From Enteractinococcus helveticum (GTDB taxonomy: Bacteria > Actinomycetota > Actinomycetes > Actinomycetales > Micrococcaceae), in the NCBI RefSeq assembly GCF_020742345.1, contig NZ_DYXC01000085.1, forward strand, positions 1-10,498: a DNA stretch of 10,498 nucleotides, in the 5' to 3' direction. Below are positions 6,316 through 10,498 of this stretch, one piece after another. The translations under genes and the position numbers were made by a program. The first letter of the stretch is position 1; every line of letters begins with the position of its first letter. The notes under the pieces were generated by a model that made no database searches, was not told where the DNA came from, and saw nothing but the letters and a program-made list of their open reading frames with translations.

Positions 6316-7833
6316 TTAGTATCGACCACCAACGGACATCATATTCCACGGCGAGTAGTGCAACCCGGTGATCGTGATACCGGTCGATGGATTGCGAGCG
6401 TGAGCAATCTGGCCGTTGCCAATGTAAATCGCAACGTGGTAAACACCGGACTGTTGCCCGTTATTTGACCAGTAAACCAGGTCGCCAGGCTGCAGGTTAT
6501 CCAGTGACACGTACTGTTTGGCGGCACCGTATTGAGCGCTGGAAGTACGTGGCAGAGACTTCCCAGCCTGCGCAAATGCTGCAACCGTGAAGCCCGAGCA
6601 GTCATAGCCCTTCGGACCATTGCCACCCCACGAGTAGTAAGTCCCAGCTTCATTGACCTTATTGACCGCCCAATTGACCGCAGCAGACATATTCGAACCA
6701 GTCGAGGCCGGTGCCACCGTCTTCGACGGGGTGGGCTTCGGTTTTGGTGCCTGAGTCTTCGTCGGAGTCGATGTTGGCGTCGACGTGCGAGTCTGAGTCG
6801 GGGTCGGCGTAGGAGTTGGTGTAGCCGTGGGAGTCGCCGATGGAGTCGGTGTCGCAGCCGGGGTTGATGAGGCACTGTTCGTCGGTGACGACGACGGCGT
6901 TTGTGTTGCCGTAGGTGATGGTTCCTCTGTTGGAGTTACTGGTGCCTGCGCTGCGGATTTAGTACTCGTGGCGGAGGCCTCAGGTGAGGTGGTATCTCCA
7001 CCAGTATTTCGGTCTGCAGCCTCGTTGCGTACCTCTTCTACCAGTGCATCCGGATCGAATCCGGCATCTTGGGCGGCAGCGGCCGCAGCAGCAGCGGCTT
7101 GCTCAGCAGCTTCAGCTTCTTCACGGCGCTGTTGTTCGAGTCGCTCGAGACGCTCTTGTTCTTCGCGTTTCTTGCGTTCTTCCTCGGCGGCTTTTTCTTC
7201 AGCTTCTTTGGCTGCTTCAGCTAGTGCCTCGGACCGGTTGGCCTGCTCACCTTCAAAGTGCTCAGCTGCGTTGTGTTTGGCCTGAGCTGTATCGACATCT
7301 GCGGCCAATGAGTTAGCCAGGTGTTGTTCGGTGGCATCCTGTGCCAACGCATCTTCGTCGCCAAGCAAGAACTCTTCAGTAGTCAAGCCTCCGTTGCGAT
7401 ACATGTCCGCAACGGCTTCCCCAGCTTCCTCCTGAACGAGTTCATGTTCGTCGGCTGCAAGTTGCGCCTGTTGAGCAGCAGTCTCAGCTTCACGACGAGC
7501 TTCTGCTGCGGCTTCGCCAAGTTCACGAGCCTTTTCATTTGCAGAAAGCGTCTCACCTTCGGCATCGGCCAAACGCTGGTTGCTCTTGTCGAGGATCTCT
7601 TTCAGATCTTCACGTAGTTTCGCTTGGGCGGAAGGATTATCCTTGGCTTCGGCGATCGTCGCTTCGTCTGGGAGAGCAGGTACCTCGGTAAGTGGAGCTT
7701 CTGGTTCGTTCGTTGATTTGGCGAAAACACCGTCGGATTCTGAGAAGATCTGTGGCATTGCGGTGGCAGACATTGCTGCGACCGTAATAAGGGCGACGCC
7801 GGCGGCGGCCCCTTTCACACTTCGTGATTTCAC
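6316..7833 (-). CDS. secreted NlpC/P60 peptidoglycan endopeptidase, RipA/CwlO-like
   Basis: A 505-residue exported protein. Residues 1-26 form a signal peptide (basic MKSRSVKG, hydrophobic AAAGVALITVAAM, SATA before the likely cleavage). Residues 58-275 are a long Ala/Glu/Lys-rich coiled coil, interrupted near 143-160 by ADMYRNGGLTTEEF, like the break seen in CwlO/PcsB/RipC-type proteins. Residues 280-380 are a Thr/Pro/Ser linker with TPTPTPT runs, followed by the NlpC/P60 domain (381-505) with C412 in GYDCSGF, H466 in VYHVAIYIG and H478 in IAHA as the catalytic triad. The domain cleaves D-Glu-to-diamino-acid bonds in stem peptides. By family, the coiled coil is likely to restrain or recruit the enzyme, for example through FtsEX, which is inference. 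Start is GTG (7831-7833) with AGGAAG just upstream. It is a single gene. Confidence 0.93.
   Translation of the reverse strand: MKSRSVKGAAAGVALITVAAMSATAMPQIFSESDGVFAKSTNEPEAPLTEVPALPDEATIAEAKDNPSAQAKLREDLKEILDKSNQRLADAEGETLSANEKARELGEAAAEARREAETAAQQAQLAADEHELVQEEAGEAVADMYRNGGLTTEEFLLGDEDALAQDATEQHLANSLAADVDTAQAKHNAAEHFEGEQANRSEALAEAAKEAEEKAAEEERKKREEQERLERLEQQRREEAEAAEQAAAAAAAAAQDAGFDPDALVEEVRNEAADRNTGGDTTSPEASATSTKSAAQAPVTPTEEPSPTATQTPSSSPTNSASSTPAATPTPSATPTATPTPTPTPTQTRTSTPTSTPTKTQAPKPKPTPSKTVAPASTGSNMSAAVNWAVNKVNEAGTYYSWGGNGPKGYDCSGFTVAAFAQAGKSLPRTSSAQYGAAKQYVSLDNLQPGDLVYWSNNGQQSGVYHVAIYIGNGQIAHARNPSTGITITGLHYSPWNMMSVGGRY
6694..6996 (-). repeat. low-complexity Thr/Pro/Ser linker-coding segment
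   Basis: Codons for residues 280-380 of the NlpC/P60 protein repeat Thr-Pro, Thr-Pro-Thr and Ser-Thr pairs, densest at about residues 325-360. Such linkers span the wall and carry the catalytic domain away from the membrane-proximal coiled coil. The DNA is a degenerate short-period repeat in which length variation between strains would be expected. Confidence 0.75.
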
Positions 7834-8068
7834 GATTCTTCCTCATTCTGTGGCGAGTCCAGTTTTATGGTTTTGTTATAACCATCTTGACCACAAGCAA
7901 TGACTTTATCTGTATGGTTGTCACATCTGCAACACCTGGCACTTAGGTGAACATAAACCACAATGGTGTAACTCTGGCGACACGCCTGTAATCATCGGGA
8001 TCCTTGCAGCGTTGCCGTTGTATAAATTTGTTTTACAGAACCGGGTTTGGTACTTGACTTAATAAAAG
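7834..8068. other. intergenic region upstream of the NlpC/P60 gene
   Basis: No gene is visible here. On the minus strand, TATAAC (at 7875-7880) is a good -10 candidate about 40 nt before the GTG start; the -35 is poor. Farther up, TTGCAG and GATAAA at a 16-bp spacing are a weaker alternative. I looked for the c-di-AMP (ydaO) riboswitch that often precedes actinobacterial wall hydrolase genes and did not see its conserved segments. The terminator of the regulator gene borders the region on the right. Confidence 0.4.
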
Positions 8069-8100
8069 TGGCGTCTGAAACGAGATCGTTTCAGACGCCA
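8069..8100 (-). terminator. intrinsic terminator of the GntR regulator gene
   Basis: A perfect 15-bp stem joins 8069-8083 (TGGCGTCTGAAACGA) and 8086-8100 with only GA between the arms (effective loop a little larger). Read on the minus strand it is followed by CTTTTATT. It starts 29 nt after the regulator stop codon and is a clear Rho-independent terminator in that direction. Confidence 0.88.
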
Positions 8101-8129
8101 TGTGATGTAGCTGTGACGGTACGAGTTCT

Positions 8130-8894
8130 TTAGTTCTGGTGGATCTCTCGGCCATCGTTGAGGGGGTCGACGGGTTGTTTTCTGTCAGTTGCTGGTTGTC
8201 CTGCACCGGTGACGTGCTGCATGATCATGTTTTCGGCCAGGCCGAGGTATCGGTGGAGGCCTCGTGAAGCTTCGATGCGTTCACCGCCCAGGATGCGGGT
8301 GATGATCGCCAGGTTTTGCTGTGCGAATGTGCCGTGAATGGGGGTGCTGATTCGAAGCCCGGTGAACGCTAGGCGTAGGCGAGTCAACAGCCGTTCAAGA
8401 GCTTGAGACATGGTCTCCGAGCCGGCTAATGCGACCACCGCCACGTGGAAGCTCCGATCGGCTTCGACAATGGCTGAGAAATCTTCTTGTGCAACACCGC
8501 GACGGGTGCGGTCGGCAATATGATGAAATGTCTCGGTCAGTTCTGGCGTGAGTTTGCCCCATAGGATGGCTGATGGTTCGATAAACCTTCGCGTTTGATA
8601 GATCTCGCGAATGTCATGCGGCCCAGGGTCAATGACAAAGACACCACGGTTGGGAACTTTATATACAAGATCTTCACCTGCCAGTACGGTGAATGCTTCT
8701 CGCAGCGTATTGCGAGAAACCTCAAATTCTGCTGCAATCATCTCTTCCGATAATTTCGTGCCCGGACTCAGTGCTCCCTTGCAAATGTGATCACGTAGTG
8801 CAGCGGCGATCCGTGTCGGCGTATGGGCGTGAAGCGGATCGTCTTCACTCTCGCTGCTAAGCAATGAAAGGTCTGGCATTACAGGCTTCTCCAT
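8130..8894 (-). CDS. GntR-family regulator, FadR/FCD subfamily
   Basis: A 254-residue transcription factor. Residues 26-88 are the winged helix: TRIAAALRDHICKGALSPGTKLSEEMIAAEFEVSRNTLREAF, then the wing KVPNRGVFV. Residues about 94-230 are an FCD effector domain (DIREIYQTRRFIEPSAI onward). D146 and H150 occupy the first two usual metal-ligand positions (EADRSFH), but by hand alignment the third His is N194 (QQNLAII) and the fourth is Y216 (LHRYL). It may therefore bind a ligand without metal. The acidic, unstructured N-terminal 25 residues and C-terminal 25 residues lie outside the fold. The ATG at 8892-8894 has GGAG 5 nt upstream. It stands alone, with no adjacent enzyme to reveal its target; such regulators often control carbon-acid metabolism or themselves. 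Confidence 0.9.
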   Translation of the reverse strand: MEKPVMPDLSLLSSESEDDPLHAHTPTRIAAALRDHICKGALSPGTKLSEEMIAAEFEVSRNTLREAFTVLAGEDLVYKVPNRGVFVIDPGPHDIREIYQTRRFIEPSAILWGKLTPELTETFHHIADRTRRGVAQEDFSAIVEADRSFHVAVVALAGSETMSQALERLLTRLRLAFTGLRISTPIHGTFAQQNLAIITRILGGERIEASRGLHRYLGLAENMIMQHVTGAGQPATDRKQPVDPLNDGREIHQN

Positions 8895-9122
8895 CAGATC
8901 TCCTACAAGCTAAGAGTGCTGAATCTCACAATATCACTGGAAAATGGGATTTGTCTGTACACGGTTTATGGGAAGCTATTTCAGTTTACTACATGGTTAT
9001 ATTGGGTTTTGACCAGCTGATTTGTCGATTGGCGGGGTGTAGGGTTCACCAATGCACAGGGATTTCTGTGCTGCTGTGCCGGATTCTCTCAGCCTCGGAT
9101 TACTGGCACCAGGACGCTAGAT
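8895..9122. other. AT-rich intergenic spacer, no gene seen
   Basis: The region is clearly richer in A+T than its surroundings and holds no credible coding region; an open plus-strand frame across it lacks actinobacterial codon bias and overlaps the regulator. On the minus strand, CAGACA and GATATT at a 16-bp spacing, about 60 nt before the regulator start, are a weak promoter candidate. TGTACA at about 8957-8962 is a short palindrome that might be part of an operator, which is unproven. Confidence 0.35.
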
Positions 9123-9152
9123 TTGCTTTTGAAAAACGTTTGGGTCTATGAT
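9123..9152 (+). promoter_or_regulatory. candidate promoter of the tRNA cluster
   Basis: TATGAT (9147-9152, 5 of 6 to the -10 consensus) lies about 50 nt before tRNA-Glu. TTGCTT (9123-9128) lies 18 bp upstream of it; TTGAAA (9129-9134) is a better -35 match but only 12 bp away. The position upstream of a three-tRNA unit supports the call. Confidence 0.4.
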
Positions 9153-9200
9153 GATCTAGGTCGATCGCACAAGCGAGTGCAAACACGCTGCGAACGTCAG

Positions 9201-9273
9201 GCCCCCATCGTCTAGTGGCCTAGGACACCGCCCTTTCACGGCGGCGGCACGGGTTCGAATCCCGTTGGGGGTA
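9201..9273 (+). tRNA. tRNA-Glu (UUC)
   Basis: A full cloverleaf of 73 nt. The acceptor stem is GCCCCCA with TGGGGGT (first pair G-U), discriminator A at 9273. Anticodon stem CCGCC/GGCGG at 9228-9244 holds the loop CTTTCAC with anticodon TTC at 9235-9237. The T-loop is the normal TTCGAAT. CCA is not encoded. It is the first tRNA of a Glu-Asp-Phe cluster, an arrangement also known in Mycobacterium. Confidence 0.97.
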
Positions 9274-9316
9274 CAAGTCAGTAAACTGGCTTTGAGAAAT
9301 CTTGAAGGTTTTTCAT

Positions 9317-9390
9317 GGCCCTGTAGCGCAGTTGGTTAGCGCGCCGCCCTGTCACGGCGGAGGTCGCGGGTTCAAGTCCCGTCAGGGTCG
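9317..9390 (+). tRNA. tRNA-Asp (GUC)
   Basis: A full cloverleaf of 74 nt. The acceptor stem is GGCCCTG with CAGGGTC, discriminator G at 9390. Anticodon stem CCGCC/GGCGG holds CTGTCAC with anticodon GTC at 9351-9353. The T-loop is TTCAAGT. CCA is not encoded. It lies 43 nt after tRNA-Glu and is followed at once by an intrinsic-terminator-like hairpin. Confidence 0.97.
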
Positions 9391-9399
9391 CGGATCAAG

Positions 9400-9428
9400 G
9401 AGCCTATCCAGAAGGATGGGCTCTTTTT
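9400..9428 (+). terminator. intrinsic-terminator-like hairpin between tRNA-Asp and tRNA-Phe
   Basis: GAGCCTATCC (9400-9409) and GGATGGGCTC (9414-9423) form a 10-bp stem with one wobble and an AGAA loop, followed by TTTTT (9424-9428). This is a textbook Rho-independent terminator. It starts 10 nt after tRNA-Asp and ends 24 nt before tRNA-Phe. Confidence 0.85.
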
Positions 9429-9452
9429 CCCAGACAAACTGAAAATAGTTTT

Positions 9453-9525
9453 GGTCCTGTAGCTCAGTTGGTAGAGCGTTCGACTGAAAATCGAAAGGTC
9501 ACCGGATCGACGCCGGTCGGGACCA
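9453..9525 (+). tRNA. tRNA-Phe (GAA), A at T-loop position 54
   Basis: A full 73-nt cloverleaf. The acceptor stem is GGTCCTG with CGGGACC (one U-G pair), discriminator A at 9525. D-arm GCTC/GAGC, anticodon stem TTCGA/TCGAA with loop CTGAAAA and anticodon GAA at 9486-9488, variable loop AGGTC. The T-stem ACCGG/CCGGT is intact, but the T-loop reads ATCGACG, with A (9506) where nearly all elongator tRNAs have T54. CCA is not encoded. All stems pair, so it is probably functional. Confidence 0.95.
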
Positions 9526-9527
9526 CT

Positions 9528-9566
9528 GAACCCTCGCGTAGCTTCTACATCGCGGGGGTTCTTTAT
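9528..9566 (+). terminator. intrinsic terminator after tRNA-Phe
   Basis: GAACCCTCGCG (9528-9538) and CGCGGGGGTTC (9551-9561) form an 11-bp stem with one wobble and a 12-nt loop, followed by TTTATTCTTT. The loop contains a small competing stem (GTAG with CTAC). It ends the tRNA cluster. Confidence 0.82.
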
Positions 9567-9571
9567 TCTTT

Positions 9572-9772
9572 CCAATCCTCCGTTCTCACTGCCTGTGCCC
9601 TGAACTCGCAACCAGCTTTTTAGGTTCCTGACTCCTGCGGATCAACCTGCATCGCATCACGAGGGGCAACACCGGACGCCGTTGGTGCGATTCTTTGACG
9701 TTGAGGATGTCCAGAGGAACCTCCGATAATCATCCAGCGTCGGGCCGCCTCAGCATTTGAGTGTTCATCTGC
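9572..9772. other. spacer between tRNA cluster and insertion sequence, possible gene remnant
   Basis: No intact gene or RNA is visible. On the minus strand one frame is open for 50 codons from the IS boundary (9772) to a TAA at 9620-9622, with a plausible composition (contains RRWMIIGGSSG and APRDAMQVDPQESGT). It could be the tail of a gene cut by the IS. Another frame is also open for over 40 codons, so chance is not excluded, and I do not recognise the peptide. Confidence 0.25.
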
Positions 9773-9868
9773 GGGGTAAGGCCCAAAATGTGTGTATAGA
9801 TTCCTGATTTTGGGTGTTGAGGGGTAAGGCCCAAAATGTGTGTATAGATTCCTGATTTTGGGTGTTGA
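9773..9868. repeat. two exact tandem 48-bp copies of the IS terminus
   Basis: Units 9773-9820 and 9821-9868 are identical and the similarity stops sharply at both sides, giving exactly 2.0 copies. Each begins GGGGTAAGGCCCAAAATGTG. Each holds an inverted repeat CCCAAAAT (9782-9789 and 9830-9837) with ATTTTGGG (9807-9814 and 9855-9862) around a 17-nt spacer. The outer bases follow the G-x-TAA-x-G-x-CC ... TGTGT pattern of IS256-type ends, so I take these as duplicated IS ends next to the transposase gene. Confidence 0.85.
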
Positions 9869-9873
9869 AACAA

Positions 9874-9907
9874 CCCGGAAACCAGTCTTGTGATCGTGGT
9901 TTCCGGG
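9874..9907 (-). terminator. terminator-like hairpin downstream of the transposase
   Basis: CCCGGAAACCA (9874-9884) and TGGTTTCCGGG (9897-9907) form a perfect 11-bp stem with a 12-nt loop. On the minus strand it begins 18 nt after the transposase stop and is followed by TTGTTTC, a short U-rich tail. It probably ends the transposase transcript, and may also shield the gene from outside transcription. Confidence 0.6.
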
Positions 9908-9925
9908 CTGGTGTGGTTGGTGGGG

Positions 9926-10498
9926 TTAGTGGCTTCTGCCGGCCCAGCCGTGTTGGATGCCGTTGCCGTCTTCCCAGCTGAAGTGGGTATCGAATAGTGC
10001 TGGGGTGACGGTATTGTTGGTGGTGGAGACGATCCGGGGTTTCTGGGTGGTTGCCCAGTGGTCTGGTGTGACAAGTTTCCATGGCTGCTGGGCGTTTTCT
10101 GTGCGCATGTACAGCAGCCAGCTGATGGCCACCGTGGCATGTGATTCAGACATGCCACGGTGGTGTCGAAACAGGTCTTTGATCGGCTGATTGTGGCCGC
10201 CTTCTAACCGGCTGGTGGCCCGCGGTAAGGGCTCGTCAGGGGTGTGGCGTTCGGTGAGCCAGATGAACAGCTGATCCTGAGTGACTAAGCGTTTTAGGGC
10301 GAAGTACGCGGATCGGGTGCGTTGATGAGTGAACCAGGATTTCTGCCCGGCCTGCAGGCGTTTGGGACGCTGCTCTGGCCGAGTAGTGGCCACATAGCTG
10401 CGGTGCTTCAGAAAGTCCTGGTGCTGCTGATACCAGGCGTGGAATTCGGTCAACCAGCCGGTCGCCTCGTCCAGGCTGTCCACGTCGGTCAACGAGGT
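9926..10498 (-). CDS. transposase, C-terminal part (IS1249-like), N-terminus beyond window
   Basis: 190 codons are visible before the TAA at 9926-9928; the frame is open to the edge, and the TTG at 10490-10492 is just an internal codon, not a start. Full-length relatives have roughly 390 residues, so about half is missing. Seen: LFIWLTERHTPDEPLPRATS, then SRLEGGHNQPIKDLFRHHRG, the region like the N-R-I-E-G-G-x-N ... HRG block of IS1249-type transposases, with the Glu (visible residue 99) the likely last acid of the DDE triad. After it comes the helix SHATVAISWLLYMRTE and a tail ending WAGRSH. Sequence after HRG is longer than I expect for the type, so the family is not certain. No frameshift is seen in the visible part. 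Confidence 0.72.
   Translation of the reverse strand, partial: TSLTDVDSLDEATGWLTEFHAWYQQHQDFLKHRSYVATTRPEQRPKRLQAGQKSWFTHQRTRSAYFALKRLVTQDQLFIWLTERHTPDEPLPRATSRLEGGHNQPIKDLFRHHRGMSESHATVAISWLLYMRTENAQQPWKLVTPDHWATTQKPRIVSTTNNTVTPALFDTHFSWEDGNGIQHGWAGRSH

Larger units (their letters stand above)
9773..10498 (-). mobile_element. insertion sequence, IS256-superfamily (IS1249-like), partial in window
   Basis: The element enters from the right edge and ends at the left with its terminal repeat, near 9773 or, if the outer copy is a relic, near 9821. It contains the 3' half of a transposase gene, a terminator-like hairpin and the duplicated terminus. The other end, and so any target duplication, is outside the window. 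Family assignment rests on the transposase C-terminus and on the form of the end sequence. Confidence 0.7.

Noticed and set aside
7637..7846. Small minus-strand frame starting with ATG just above the NlpC/P60 start
   Set aside because: It lies in another frame within the coding region; the GTG start gives the signal peptide and has the better-placed AGGAAG.
7946..7963. CRP/GlxR-like operator (TGTG ... TTCACC on the minus strand)
   Set aside because: The half-sites are imperfect and their spacing is one base too long for TGTGA-N6-TCACA.
7834..8068. c-di-AMP (ydaO) riboswitch before the NlpC/P60 gene
   Set aside because: The expected conserved GGGGAACC-like and GGGTGAA-like segments are missing on the minus strand.
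8864..9151. 95-codon plus-strand frame in the AT-rich spacer
   Set aside because: It overlaps the regulator's start, lacks a ribosome-binding site and has no recognisable protein features.
9372..9611. Minus-strand open frame across tRNA-Phe
   Set aside because: It covers a tRNA gene and two terminators, so it is non-coding by context.
9664..9690. Partial repeat of the tRNA-Phe T-arm (ACCGGACGCCG) as an attachment-site duplicate
   Set aside because: The match is short, lacks the central loop bases and continues differently; chance similarity of GC-rich sequence is enough.
9730..10158. Minus-strand frame that includes a repeated 16-residue peptide
   Set aside because: The peptide repeat arises because 48 bp is divisible by three. 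The frame overlaps the transposase in another register and the IS end, with no credible start.

Overview
The window looks like chromosome of a high-to-moderate-GC actinobacterium, probably of the order Micrococcales. The evidence is a pta-ackA operon with a long three-domain Pta, a RipA/CwlO-like NlpC/P60 hydrolase, a tandem-domain universal stress protein, an actinobacterial SpeE-like protein and a tRNA-Glu/Asp/Phe cluster, an order also known from Mycobacterium. The genus cannot be fixed from the sequence alone.

Layout, left to right. Positions 1-3077 hold the acetate-activation pair on the minus strand: pta (phosphotransacetylase, complete) followed by ackA (acetate kinase, its C-terminus cut off by the window edge). 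Together they interconvert acetyl-CoA, acetyl phosphate and acetate with ATP. A 199-bp divergent region separates them from a plus-strand group at 3277-5071. There a thiamine-binding MTH1187-family protein, a degenerate GNAT-fold protein and a spermidine-synthase-like protein overlap by 4 bp each and look translationally coupled. A two-domain universal stress protein follows at 5167-6183 with its own Shine-Dalgarno and a candidate promoter. A strong hairpin at 6198-6239 closes this unit.

Positions 6316-7833 (minus) encode a secreted peptidoglycan hydrolase: signal peptide, long coiled coil, Thr/Pro linker and NlpC/P60 catalytic domain. It starts with GTG. An intrinsic terminator at 8069-8100 ends the next minus-strand gene, a FadR-type GntR regulator (8130-8894) whose FCD domain seems to lack two of the usual histidine metal ligands. 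An AT-rich 306-bp spacer leads to the tRNA cluster (9201-9525). An intrinsic-terminator-like hairpin lies inside the cluster, and the tRNA-Phe carries an unusual A at T-loop position 54.

The right end (9773 to the edge) is part of an insertion sequence whose transposase C-terminus is on the minus strand. Its outer end resembles IS256-family termini and is present as exactly two tandem 48-bp copies, each with an internal inverted repeat.

Most of the window is ordinary core genome. The points most worth checking are the duplicated IS end, the tRNA-Phe A54, the ligand-poor FCD regulator and the coupled thiamine-binding/GNAT/SpeE-like group. I see no convincing new defence system, CRISPR array or biosynthetic cluster.
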